DNA of 64,000 bases from Paenibacillus alvei DSM 29 (GCF_000293805.1 NZ_AMBZ01000001.1:772001-836000), one strand, 5' to 3'; positions 44,527 to 53,698 are shown, counted from the first letter of the stretch. The notes: generated by a model from the letters alone, not told the origin. Made by a program: numbers and translations.

Positions 44527-45234
44527 CTAGTTCACAACGTCTACTCGATCAACCTTCTTAATCGTCATATATATAACGAATACACCAATTAGTGCCAAGC
44601 TAATTGGAATGATAATGATGGAATTTAACGATATACCGCCAACTCCTACATTGTTGGAGCATACAATAAGCGAAATAAGCAAGGAAGAAGTAATCGTTAC
44701 CGGCGTCGAATATTTCTTCATGCCAAAATATAAAGGAATGAGACTCATCAAACTCGCTGCCAGCGCGTTCATCACGAATTGGAATGCCCCTTCCCCGATA
44801 ATCGACAAGGTCAGCGTCTCTTGAATGCTGGGTTTCACGGCATTAGCCGTCAGCAAAATCGCACTGAGCACGATTTCAGATAAAATAATGCTGACGAATG
44901 TAAATGTACAAACAATGAACAGCTTACTGATCAAGAGCTTTTTCCGGCTTATCGGGTACATGAACAAGATGTTGATGGTCTTAGATTTATACTCCTCGAT
45001 AATATATCGTGATAATAGCACAGCTGCAAAGGTAATAAACGTCAGCCGTACGATTGAATCCACGCCCGCAAAAAGGGCATTATATTCGGGAAAAGCAATA
45101 TCATCTAACGGTGTCCGGGTATATAACATTAAAAATAGTAACGCCATCATGACGACGTTAGCTATGATCGCCCCACGTATGTATCCGCCAATTTTAAACT
45201 TTCGAAGCTCCAATTTTACTAGATTAAGCAACAT
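44527..45234 (-). CDS. ABC-2-type permease (BcrB/LanEG-like)
   Basis: 235 residues with six transmembrane helices and no large loop: LLNLVKLELRKFKIGGYIRG start, then YIIEEYKSKTINILFMYPIS, the conserved cytoplasmic loop of lantibiotic or bacitracin ABC-2 permeases. Start ATG at 45234 behind GGAGG (the frame is open 27 codons further up, inside the ATPase gene). It overlaps the ATPase gene by 11 bp. The pair probably exports or excludes a peptide antibiotic. Confidence 0.85.
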   Translation of the reverse strand: MLLNLVKLELRKFKIGGYIRGAIIANVVMMALLFLMLYTRTPLDDIAFPEYNALFAGVDSIVRLTFITFAAVLLSRYIIEEYKSKTINILFMYPISRKKLLISKLFIVCTFTFVSIILSEIVLSAILLTANAVKPSIQETLTLSIIGEGAFQFVMNALAASLMSLIPLYFGMKKYSTPVTITSSLLISLIVCSNNVGVGGISLNSIIIIPISLALIGVFVIYMTIKKVDRVDVVN

Positions 45235-46147
45235 GATCGCCTCCATCCAATAACGATAAAAAGTACTGCTCCAAGGAACTGTTTTTCTTGTGGATCGATT
45301 CAATTTGGATATCATTCAGGACCAATTCCTTCGTCAACACTCCTTGCTGGATATTCGGATCATATACCCGGATCATCCGCTCATCCATAACCCGCAGATT
45401 GTGTATGCCTAACTTATCTTCTAGCAGGAATGAAGCTCGCGTGCAGTCGCTTGTCACAATCTCAACATATTCACAATTTTTCATTCGAACCTCATCCATG
45501 GATACCTCTTTAATTAACCGGCCATGATTAATGACGCCAATCGTATCTGCGACAAGCTCAATCTCACCCAATAAATGACTGGATATCAAAATTGTCGTGC
45601 CATATTGCTTGCTCAGCATAAGCAGCAAATCCCGGATCTCCTTAATCCCTATCGGATCCAGTCCGTTAATAGGCTCATCAAACATAAGCAACTCCGGCTT
45701 CGTCGATATTGCTCTCGCGATACCGAGGCGCTGCTTCATTCCTAATGAAAAGTCCTTGACCGATTTATTTCCAACATGATGAAGCTTCACAAGCTCCAGT
45801 GCCTCATCAATGGAATGCATATTGTGATACCCCATATATGCACAATGCAGTTCCAGATTATCTCTCGCCGACAGCTTGTCATAAAATACGGGGTATTCGA
45901 TAATTGTCCCCATGCGGGATAGCAGATGATAGGAATCAGGAGCTAATGTTTCTCCGAACAATTCGATTTGACCAATCGTAGGCTTAATTAGGTTCGTGAT
46001 CATCTTCATGATCGTTGTTTTGCCGGCCCCGTTCGGCCCTAGAAATCCATAGATCTCTCCCTGGCGAATATTCATATTTACATTCGAGACGACCTCTTTG
46101 CCTTGGAACGTCTTCGACAGATGATGTGTACGTACTAGATACGTCAT
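45224..46147 (-). CDS. ABC transporter ATP-binding protein (BcrA-like)
   Basis: About 307 residues. Walker A GPNGAGKTT, signature FSLGMKQRLGIARA, Walker B LLMFDEPINGLDP, H-loop ISSHLLGEIE, and the C-terminal extension of the BcrA/LanF group. GAGAGGAG before the ATG at 46147. Forms a two-gene unit with the permease. No kinase or regulator is adjacent. Confidence 0.92.
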   Translation of the reverse strand: MTYLVRTHHLSKTFQGKEVVSNVNMNIRQGEIYGFLGPNGAGKTTIMKMITNLIKPTIGQIELFGETLAPDSYHLLSRMGTIIEYPVFYDKLSARDNLELHCAYMGYHNMHSIDEALELVKLHHVGNKSVKDFSLGMKQRLGIARAISTKPELLMFDEPINGLDPIGIKEIRDLLLMLSKQYGTTILISSHLLGEIELVADTIGVINHGRLIKEVSMDEVRMKNCEYVEIVTSDCTRASFLLEDKLGIHNLRVMDERMIRVYDPNIQQGVLTKELVLNDIQIESIHKKNSSLEQYFLSLLDGGDHVA

Positions 46148-46500
46148 GGCAGTATCTCCTCTCACTCAGTTGCCAATTTCCCGATGTCTTCATAGTTATT
46201 GTATAAGACAGTGTTCTCTTATTCCTTACTCAATCCTTACAAAAATCTTAAGCCCTATGGGGTGATTGTTTTACCGGCTGTATACACCATATGTGAATTT
46301 GCAAATCAGTCTTTTAACTACTCTAATTATTATCATATGGACATGGCGGCGATTCAAATGAATATTTATGTTCTATATCTGAATTCACTAGCATATCAAT
46401 TTCTCGTAATAGAGTAAGATACGACACTCTGTCCGATGTATGATTCAACTCTAGTAGGTTAATACTTGTAGTATGTATACCAACTAGTATTTTCTTATCA

Positions 46501-46529
46501 TTGACAAATTGTTCCTCTTAACCTATATT
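46501..46529 (+). promoter_or_regulatory. Promoter of the surface protein transcript
   Basis: TTGACA (46501-46506), 17 nt, TATATT (46524-46529). Transcription near 46536 gives a ~300-nt leader containing the c-di-GMP riboswitch. The stretch 46148-46500 has no supported gene. Confidence 0.8.
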
Positions 46530-46599
46530 GAGCATGATAGTTCCCTATGCCTAGGATCTCAGTCATCTACGCTTACATTTACGAAGCACTTAATTAAAT

Positions 46600-46685
46600 C
46601 TCATAGGGCACACTAATCGAAAGATTAGGCCGCAAAGCTTCGGAGTCTAACGGTCTTATGACCTATGACAGTCCGGCTGCAACTA
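46600..46685 (+). ncRNA. Class-I c-di-GMP riboswitch (GEMM) upstream of the surface protein gene
   Basis: The aptamer core is readable: AGGGCACACTAATC, GAAA tetraloop, GATTAGG, then the invariant CGCAAAGC, a P3 arm (GGAGTCTAACGGTC ... GACC) and the 3' end TATGACAGTCCGGCTGC. CATAGG and CCTATG at the ends can pair. This matches the class-I c-di-GMP aptamer of Gram-positives. Its 3' strand is also the 5' arm of the following terminator, so ligand binding should prevent termination and switch the gene on (inference). No ORF lies in this region. Confidence 0.85.
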
Positions 46686-46717
46686 ACGATCGCGTTATTG
46701 CAGCCGGACTTTTTTTA
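46670..46717 (+). terminator. Riboswitch-controlled terminator
   Basis: AGTCCGGCTGCAA and TTGCAGCCGGACT form a perfect 13-bp stem, followed by T7. The first arm overlaps the 3' part of the c-di-GMP aptamer. It lies 119 bp before the surface protein start. Confidence 0.92.
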
Positions 46718-46835
46718 TTTATGTGAGGTTCCGACGGAATTAACTTTCCGTTGAGCTATATAAATAAGAATGAGGAGGCATGGACTCACTGTAGTTAAGG
46801 GAGGAATAAAATGAAAAAATGAGGTGGCGAATTGA

Positions 46836-49800
46836 ATGAAACGTAGAGTAAAGTTAGCTGTAACATGGCTGTGCGTATTTGCCGTGTTCTTCGGGTTTAT
46901 TCCTCACACACTGCAAAGTGCAGATGCAGCCGCACAAGATCCAATCTGGCCAGAACCAGGTGCTGTGAAATTAAGCAAGACAGCGAAGCCAACCGGGACG
47001 CCGGGAGAATGGCAGATTACTCTAACCGCCGAAGGGAAGAACGTTGAAGCCGGTGACACCGATGTCGTACTTGTCTTAGACAAGTCAGACAGTATGAGAT
47101 CCTACAAACGGTTAGACAATGCCAAAAAGGCAGCAGAGAAATTTGTAAATACGCTGCTTTTTTCCAACGTCAAAACAAGAATTGCTCTTGTCACGTTTAG
47201 CACCAGCTCAGAGGACACATCATCCGGATTCCTTGGCCAGAATGATAAACAGCAGCTCCTGAACAATATTAAGGGTATCTCGGCTTCCGGAGGGACAAAC
47301 ATACAAAGCGCTCTCTACACAGCACATCGTTTATTAGCTACCAAGAGTTCAGCCAAAAATAAATTTATTGTGCTGCTCAGCGACGGTGCGCCAACGTTCA
47401 GTTCTCCTGCAAAAAAAGCTGCCTCTTATTCATGGCCCAACAATAAGTACAACTTTGTATTATCAGATTTTGACTACACCAAGACTATCGGTTCAGGCAA
47501 CAGCTATCAATTATCCTCTGGCTTGTTCGGGGATCGATACACGATAGGCAACTATACGGTTAAGGACAATGGAATTCCTACGATATCTCAAGCCAAGGCA
47601 TCCAAGGATGCAGGAATCAACATTTATTCGATCGGGCTTGAGGTCGGCAATGATGCTAACGCTGTATATGTATTAAAGAACAGCGCTTCAGCAAACAACT
47701 ATTACCCATCTGACAGTGCGGAGCTGGAGAAGGTTTTCTCTGAACTGGCAGGGAAAATCTCTTACGCGGCTGAAAATGCTGTAGTCAAGGATCCGATGGG
47801 TGAAATGTTTAACCTTATTTTCAAGGGTAATGCGCCTGTTGAAAATCAAGACTATAAAGTATCTCAAGGGACAGTGAAATGGGATGCAGCTTCTGAAACG
47901 TTTGTATGGGACGTTGGCAACATCGTAGAAGGAAGTCCGGCAACCTTGACATATACCATCAAAATGGACTCTTCCAAAAATCCAAGCGCCGATGTCAATT
48001 ACCCGACAAACGGGCGAACTACCATGGAATACACAGATGTGAATCAACAACGTACATCAAAAGAGTTTGAAGTGCCGCAAGTCAGCTTCGGCAAAGGCTC
48101 CATACTTGTGAAAGGCTACAAGGTAAATGACCAAGGCGAGCCTATTAACGCAGACGGCAAGGTTGTTGAACGTGTGGATCTTGCAGAGCAGTTGTACAGT
48201 GGATCCTTCACCGTCAACGGCAAGGACGCGCTGGACATAGGGCCGAAATACAAGGTGCCTGCTCCGAAGCTTGATAACTATGTATTGAAAAAGGGTACTG
48301 ATCCTACAGAAGAAACGTTAACGATTCAGGAGCCTAATAAAACCATATGGTTCGGATATGCGCTAGCTCCACATAAGTTAACGATTAAGTACGTAGATAG
48401 AGAAACAGGTAAATCCATCGCTAACGACGACTCTTCTCTCTCCGGCACAATCGGACAGACGATTACGTTGAAGGCTCTGGACATTCCAGGTTACACACCT
48501 GAGAAGACTGAGGTTCAGTACACGTTCAAGGCCAAGGACAACGAATACACCTTCTTCTACAAGAAGATGGATCTTCCTATCACCATCAAGTTCGTCGATA
48601 AAGATACGAGCAAGTCCATTGCTGACGACGACACTTCTCATTCAGGCAAAGTTGGCGAGGCCGTTACGTTGAAAGCTCTGGATATTCCGGGTTACACGCC
48701 TGAAAAGGCGGAAATAACCTATACCGTCAAAGCTACAGACAACGTGGTTACCTTCTTCTACACCGCGAATCCACAAAAATAACCATCCACTACATTGACC
48801 AAGACACCAAGCTACCTATCGCAAAAGACTCTTCGAAAGACGGCAAAACTGGAGAATCAGTAACACTGACTGCACTTGAAATCACAGGCTACACTTCAGT
48901 GAATCCGGAAGTCAAATACACATTCACGGCTGAGGCTAACCAAGAGCATACCTTCTTCTACACCAAGAATGCTCCTGTAGAACGCACTGTTCACGTCCAC
49001 TATAAAGAGGCGGATACTGGTGCGGTTCTGAAGGAATCTACTTCGACAAGCGGTAAGGTTGGAGAAACGGTTACGCTGAAGGCGGAAGATATTACGATTA
49101 ATGGTGTTGTCTACGTTCCTAACGCTTATGAACATGAATACACCATTACTGACAAAGAGGAGCAATCCTATACCTTCATCTACACCAAGAAGGACGTTAT
49201 TCCTCAAGAACGCACCGTGCACGTCCACTATAAGGATGCAGCTACTGGCACAGTTCTGAAGGAGTCCACTTCAACAAGCGGCAAGGTTGGGGCAACCATC
49301 ACACTGAGAGCAGAAGATATTACAGTTGATGGTGTAATCTACGTGCCAGCTTCCTATCAGCATGAATACGCAGTCACTGAGCAAACTGAACAATCCTATA
49401 CGTTCTTCTACAGCAAGAAAGAGCTGCCAACCTATTTCGTAACTGTTCATCATCTTGAAGAAGGCACTGACGCAGTGCTGCATGAACCTACTACGGTCAG
49501 TGGAAAGTCTGGCGAAGTCGTTCATGTAACAGCTGAGCCAATTTCCGTCGCTGACGCCGTGTACCAGCCAATAAAATTCAACCATGACATTACAATTGAG
49601 GGGACTCCAGAACAACTGTATACGATTTACTACAAGAAGGGCGAACCAGTAGAGCCATTGCTGCTGACGGTATTGCATCTGGATAAGGAAACTCTTGCAC
49701 CGCTGGCAGAACCAACTTCACTGAAAGGCAAAGCCGGGGAACACATTACGCTGAAACCTACACCGATTACTGTGACAGATGCAGTCTACAACCCGGAACA

Positions 49801-50842
49801 CGCTGCTTATGACTATGTCTTCACGGGAGAAGCGACTCAGACCTTCTCTATCCTCTACATTAAGAATCCAATTACTCATCCAGATCAACATGTGACAATT
49901 AAGTATGTGGAGCAGGGAACAGGCAAGCAGTTGGTGAATCCAACGACGAAGAACGGCAAGGCCGGGGAAAAAGTAGAGCTTACAGCACTGTCCATATCAG
50001 GGTACACACCTGTGAAATCCACTGACACTTACACCTTCACCGATAAGGAAGGGCAAGAATACATCTTCTATTACACACGAAACTCAAGTGGCGGAGGCAG
50101 CAGCAGTGGCGGCAGTAGTTCCTATTATCCAAGCTCCAAGCCATTACCACCAGTTCCACCAGTACAACCATTGCCGCCGGTACCAAAGTTAGAAACCAGC
50201 TATCACTACAATTACATCAATGGATATCCGGACGGTAAAATCAAGCCGGAAAATCTAATTAGCCGCGAGGAAGTAGCTGTTATTTTCTATCGCCTAATGG
50301 AAAATAGCACACGGGCTAACTTCTTGAAGGGCACGAACTCCTATAAGGACATTGCCGAAAAACGTTGGTCGAACAGGCACATCTCCACCATGGAGAATGC
50401 GGGCATTATCAAGGGATACCCTGATGGCTCCTTCCTGCCGGAAAGACCAATTACAAGAGCAGAGTTCGCCGCGATTGCTTCGAGATTCGATAAGCTGAAC
50501 GAGCAGCCGAATACGATGTTCTCCGATATCAGCGGTCACTGGGCGGAGAAATACATTGTATCCGCTGCGAACAAAGGTTGGATTAAAGGTTATAAAAACG
50601 GCACATTTAAGCCAAATCAATACATTACTCGCGCCGAAGCTATGGCCTTCATCAACAGCGTGCTGAACCGCAAGGTTCACAATGATGAAATTCATAAGGA
50701 CGCGAAAAAATGGCCTGACATTACTCCAACGAACTGGTACTATTCCGATGTGATGGAAGCCACGAACTACCATGACTACCACCGCATCAAGGATAACTTC
50801 GAATCGTGGGATAAAGTCAACGCCGATGTTGTCTATCCATAA
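46836..50842 (+). pseudogene. VMSP-like surface protein (VWA, MucBP, SLH), one frameshift
   Basis: About 1335 codons in two frames. Signal peptide (TWLCVFAVFFGFIPHTLQSA), VWA domain ~75-310 with the MIDAS motif DKSDS, a linker, eight MucBP repeats (48370-50090), a Gly/Ser stretch, a Pro-rich linker with two PLPPVP motifs (50141-50158 and 50168-50185), and three SLH domains anchoring it to the cell wall polymer (TRAEF near the middle). A five-A run at 48775-48779 breaks the frame; six A restore a perfect MucBP repeat (QKITIHYID). So either a real off-state mutation or a sequencing error. GAGGTGG precedes the ATG. This is the layout of the PPEP-2 substrate VMSP, and the protease gene is convergent just downstream. 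Confidence 0.92.
48370..50090 (+). repeat. Eight tandem MucBP repeats
   Basis: Each unit of ~65-75 residues starts with a strand like ITIKFVD or VHVHYKE, has G-K-x-G-E-x-V-T-L-K-A in the middle and ends T-F-F-Y. Units four and five (48980-49205 and 49210-49420) are also very similar at DNA level, so recombination could change the number of units. The frameshift lies between units two and three. Confidence 0.85.
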
Positions 50843-50868
50843 TCGCAACAAAGCACGATTATGCAGCA

Positions 50869-50904
50869 AAGCGCCTATTCGACGCATGTCGAGGAGGCGC
50901 TTCT
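50869..50904. terminator. Bidirectional terminator between surface protein and protease genes
   Basis: AAGCGCCT and AGGCGCTT enclose TCGAC-GCAT-GTCGA; both flanks are suitable for release. It ends both convergent genes. Confidence 0.88.
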
Positions 50905-50921
50905 TCTTCTATGTAAGGCTC

Positions 50922-51575
50922 TCAGTTGGCAAACAGCTTAGCCATAAACTCATACGTTAATGGCATGCTGTCCTTCAAATCGCTCCGAGTCGCATCGCTA
51001 TACAAGTACAAACTTGCCGCTTCAGCGAAATATTCCGTTGGGTATGCCGATACATAGCCATCGCCTTTGTATTTCACACTTGCTTCTTTGTTGAAAATAT
51101 TTATGAATTCGTCTGTGCCGCTTACTTCATTGAGTACAAGACGATCAACAGCATGCAGTGTTTCGTGAATTTCCAGATTGAGCGAATTATGACCCTTCCC
51201 TTTCTCGCTATATCCAATGCGAACTGCAACTACTCGCTCACTCACTCCGGGAACATCATCCCATGTTAACCCAGTGCCTTCCCATCCTCTAGGTACTACC
51301 CCTTTCAGATAAGCAAGCTCCGGCTCGTTCGTTATGGCGCCTTGTGTAAGCTTAATTTTAACCCCTTTGCTGTACAAGGCGTCCAAGATCGATGTTGGAA
51401 TCTTCTCCAGCCGCTGCTTCATTGCAGCCGCCTCACTATGGTTGTATTCACCGCTAGGCAACACAACCAGCTTGTCCAAAATGGACTGCTCCTGTGCATG
51501 AGCCGGAGCTGCAAATAACGGACATACGATCATAACTGCAAGAATAAGTGCGACAACACGCTTGTCCCATTTCAC
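50922..51575 (-). CDS. Secreted Pro-Pro endopeptidase (PPEP-2-like)
   Basis: 217 residues. Signal peptide VVALILAVMIVCPLFAAPAHA with cleavage after AHA. The catalytic zinc motif HEXXH is HETLH at residues 137-141, with a third ligand Glu in PTEYFAEAAS. The fold family is that of anthrax lethal factor/Zmp1; PPEP-1 of C. difficile and PPEP-2 of P. alvei cut between two prolines, and PPEP-2 prefers PLP-PVP. Two such sites are in the convergent surface protein, so this enzyme probably releases that protein from the cell. GTG start behind GGGAGGAG. The long leader contains two c-di-GMP riboswitches. Confidence 0.92.
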   Translation of the reverse strand: MKWDKRVVALILAVMIVCPLFAAPAHAQEQSILDKLVVLPSGEYNHSEAAAMKQRLEKIPTSILDALYSKGVKIKLTQGAITNEPELAYLKGVVPRGWEGTGLTWDDVPGVSERVVAVRIGYSEKGKGHNSLNLEIHETLHAVDRLVLNEVSGTDEFINIFNKEASVKYKGDGYVSAYPTEYFAEAASLYLYSDATRSDLKDSMPLTYEFMAKLFAN

Positions 51576-51595
51576 GATACATTCTCCTCCCGAAG

Positions 51596-51621
51596 CGAAA
51601 ACAACTGAATGATCGATTCAG
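51596..51621 (-). terminator. Weak hairpin between the second riboswitch and the protease start
   Basis: On the reverse strand CTGAAT, 5-nt loop, ATTCAG, then TTGTTTTCG. A short AT-rich stem; it could be the expression platform of the proximal riboswitch, but support is weak. Confidence 0.35.
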
Positions 51622-51640
51622 CACTGCCCTGCTTCATGAT

Positions 51641-51722
51641 TGGTAACTGGCTGGCTTAGCAAGATACGCTGTAGCCCCTATAGCTTTGCGTCACCATTTT
51701 TCAATGGCTTTGCCTTTATACA
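51641..51722 (-). ncRNA. Class-I c-di-GMP riboswitch, proximal copy
   Basis: Read on the reverse strand: AAAGGCAAAGCCATT, GAAA, AATGGTGACGCAAAGC, then TATAGGGGCTA with a P3 arm and the 3' end GCTAAGCCAGCCAGTTACC. All invariant parts of the class-I aptamer (GGCAAA, GNAA loop, ACGCAAAGC, GCCAGCC) are present. It lies 66 bp before the protease start codon. Confidence 0.93.
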
Positions 51723-51757
51723 AATACGGAGTGCGATATGAAGTTTACAAGCAATAA

Positions 51758-51793
51758 AAAAGATCCCCACTTACCGAAATAAGAAGGGATCGT
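51758..51793 (-). terminator. Terminator between the tandem riboswitches
   Basis: Reverse strand CGATCCC, ~18-nt loop, GGGGATC followed by T6. It directly follows the distal aptamer and so is its likely expression platform. Confidence 0.8.
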
Positions 51794-51829
51794 AACGTGC
51801 ATTTTCGCTGCCGCTATTCCTCTATACCC

Positions 51830-51910
51830 GGTAACTGGCTGGCTTAGCGAAATTCGCCGTAGCCCCTATAGTTTTGCGTCGCCATCTTTCGATGGGTTTG
51901 CCTTTATCTA
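51830..51910 (-). ncRNA. Class-I c-di-GMP riboswitch, distal copy
   Basis: Read on the reverse strand: AAAGGCAAACCCATC, GAAA, GATGGCGACGCAAAAC, TATAGGGGCTACGG ... GCTAAGCCAGCCAGTTACC. The aptamer core is near-perfect (GGCAAACC and ACGCAAA). Its 3' third is nearly identical to the proximal copy, so they arose by duplication. Flanking TCTATA and TATAGA can form P1. Confidence 0.94.
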
Positions 51911-51958
51911 TATAGACTCTATCAATTTGGAAAATAAATCTATTAGTTCTATATCACC

Positions 51959-51987
51959 AGATTAATGCTGCTAGAATCGAAAGTCAA
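51959..51987 (-). promoter_or_regulatory. Promoter of the protease transcript
   Basis: Reverse strand TTGACT (51987-51982), 17 nt, TAATCT (51964-51959). It would start transcription near 51952, just ahead of the distal aptamer. The stretch 51988-52228 shows no other feature. Confidence 0.6.
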
Positions 51988-52228
51988 GCAAGAAACGGCA
52001 ATTTCTTACAAGAAAATTAGCTCCTTTTGCCCAACCTAAGGCAGTATTGTGCCTAACCCTGTCTCTATCACGCACAACGAAAAGCTTCTATTACTATTTT
52101 ATTGAATAGTTACTATACAAAATAACCGTACTTTTATTAGAAAAGCAGTTCGATTATGATAACAGCACAACAGGGCGCACCTTGGATGTGAAGGAGCTAT
52201 TGGGGTAAGACAGAGGGGGAATAGATCT

Positions 52229-53191
52229 ATGAAGGCAATTGTATTCGGAAGCACTGGCTTTATTGGAAGCCATGTCGTTGAACAGTTGCTGCTTGCTGGA
52301 CACGAAGTAACTGCTGTGGCGCGCCATACAAGCAACACCTTATGGCTTGAGCAAATGGGCGTTCATGTAACTCGACTTCAATTGATGGATCCAGCAGAGG
52401 TGGCCAACGTTATTAAGGGACATGATGTGGTGTACAACTGTACGGCAGATGCGAAGCTCCATACGATGATACGTGCAGAAGCGCCTGTAGAGATTCAATT
52501 GACGAGATTACTGGCAGAAACTGCAGCTGCCCAAGGGGTAGCTCGTTTCATTCAACTGAGCACCATTGTTGTCTATGACTTCCACAGCAATGAACCAATC
52601 GATGAACAATATGATACGCAGCCGATATACCCTATTCAGCAATTAGGACTGACAAGGGAACAGATTGTGAGGGAAATTGGCGACCGAACCGGAATGACGT
52701 CCATCATTTTGCGGCCAGCCAGTGCGATCGGCATTCGAGATAAGACATCATTCTTTGCACGAATGTTCAAGACTCATCAGAGCGATCAGTATCCTATAGT
52801 TGAGAGTGGAGCAGCCAAGGTATCGCTTGTAGATACCCGCGATATCGGTCGCGCAATGGCATGGCTCGGAACCTACGATCAGCCCGCACAAGACAACGGT
52901 ATCTATGTGTTAAAAGGGTTCGACACATCCTGGAAGCAGTTGAAGAAAGCCATTGATGACGCTGTAGGGAAGTCAGCAGCTGAACTCCATATTCCCGCAA
53001 CTCTAACAGAGAAGCAGTTGAAATCGTATCACATGTCACCTTTTGCACGGGATACATTAACGACCAACCGCATCTGGAACGATAACAAGATCCGCATGCT
53101 GGGCTTCCATACCCAATATACCTTGCAGGAGGCCATTACAGACGCAGTTGAGGATCTAATGAACCGACAGCAGAAAACACCTTATCACTAA
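52229..53191 (+). CDS. NAD(P)-dependent epimerase/dehydratase-like protein (extended SDR)
   Basis: 320 residues. N-terminal Rossmann motif FGSTGFIGSHVVEQLLLAGH (GxxGxxG) and V-Y-N-C-T-A-D at the end of strand 4. The usual catalytic YxxxK is replaced: at the expected place the sequence is Y-P-I-Q-Q-L-G, lacking Lys, while the upstream Ser/Thr (QLSTIVVY) is kept. It may be an atypical, non-catalytic or NmrA/isoflavone-reductase-like member. GGGGGAA before the ATG. Single gene with a strong terminator. Confidence 0.85.
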   Translation: MKAIVFGSTGFIGSHVVEQLLLAGHEVTAVARHTSNTLWLEQMGVHVTRLQLMDPAEVANVIKGHDVVYNCTADAKLHTMIRAEAPVEIQLTRLLAETAAAQGVARFIQLSTIVVYDFHSNEPIDEQYDTQPIYPIQQLGLTREQIVREIGDRTGMTSIILRPASAIGIRDKTSFFARMFKTHQSDQYPIVESGAAKVSLVDTRDIGRAMAWLGTYDQPAQDNGIYVLKGFDTSWKQLKKAIDDAVGKSAAELHIPATLTEKQLKSYHMSPFARDTLTTNRIWNDNKIRMLGFHTQYTLQEAITDAVEDLMNRQQKTPYH

Positions 53192-53223
53192 CTGGACTAA
53201 TTGAAACTGGTCTGAAGTAAGAA

Positions 53224-53284
53224 AAGGCAGTCCTAACTTAGTCAACAACTTAAAATTGCTGACTTGTTAGAACTGCCTCTTCTC
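53224..53284 (+). terminator. Long intrinsic terminator
   Basis: AGGCAGTCCTAACTTAGTCA pairs with TGACTTGTTAGAACTGCCT (two mismatches), then a T-rich tail. Confidence 0.85.
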
Positions 53285-53369
53285 TAGGTATTGTCATCAT
53301 CTAAAAAAGAAACACGTTATCCGTGTCCCCAAAAGCTAAATAGTACTATAAAGCATTTTCCTTCAACCC

Positions 53370-53579
53370 TTATTTGGATTGAACTGGACTTGTGTTAGCA
53401 AGAACAGCTATCTTCTTCTCGCCCTTGACCATAGCTGACTTGCATTGCGGGCATGTCGGTTCATTGGAAAACGAGAAATTGTCTCTCATCCATCCATTAC
53501 ATTCTTCGTTCGAACATATCCACACCGATGTCATTTCCATCGGCACATCCTCCTGTGATTTCTTCCGCGAGCTGTACAA
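53370..53579 (-). CDS. ydjO: Cold-inducible YdjO-family protein, copy 2
   Basis: 69 residues, paralogue of the protein at 41240: V-W-I-C-S-N-E-E-C-N-G-W-M-R-D-N-F and P-T-C-P-Q-C-K-S-A-M-V keep the Cys pairs and the aromatic residues. TTG start with GGAG and GGGG upstream. Its leader contains a hairpin/terminator after an extended -10 promoter (see next entries), suggesting attenuation. Confidence 0.86.
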   Translation of the reverse strand: MYSSRKKSQEDVPMEMTSVWICSNEECNGWMRDNFSFSNEPTCPQCKSAMVKGEKKIAVLANTSPVQSK

Positions 53580-53621
53580 ACCCCATCTCTCCTCACATGA
53601 TATGTTGATACGCCGACTGTA

Positions 53622-53653
53622 AATATAAAAGCCCCAAACGTCACGTTCGGGGC
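53622..53653 (-). terminator. Hairpin with T-run in the ydjO copy 2 leader
   Basis: Reverse strand GCCCCGAACG, TGA loop, CGTTTGGGGC (one mismatch) then TTTTATATTT, 43 bp before the TTG start. It may be the terminator of the RNase H1 gene, an attenuator of ydjO, or both. Confidence 0.7.
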
Positions 53654-53689
53654 ACGATATTGCGACTACAGCCGAATCAGTATTGTTCC

Positions 53690-53698
53690 ATTATACCA
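53690..53698 (-). promoter_or_regulatory. Extended -10 promoter before ydjO copy 2
   Basis: Reverse strand TGG-TATAAT, a perfect extended -10; the -35 is poor. Transcripts would begin near 53683 and pass through the hairpin at 53653-53631. Confidence 0.55.

Noticed and set aside
46199..46417. 72-codon frame upstream of the surface protein
   Set aside because: No ribosome site, no family pattern, and it lies in an AT-rich spacer.
46811..46822. Three-codon mini-ORF with a good ribosome site just before the surface protein start
   Set aside because: Could be a leader minigene, but so short a frame is not evidence; the second ribosome site fits the real ATG.
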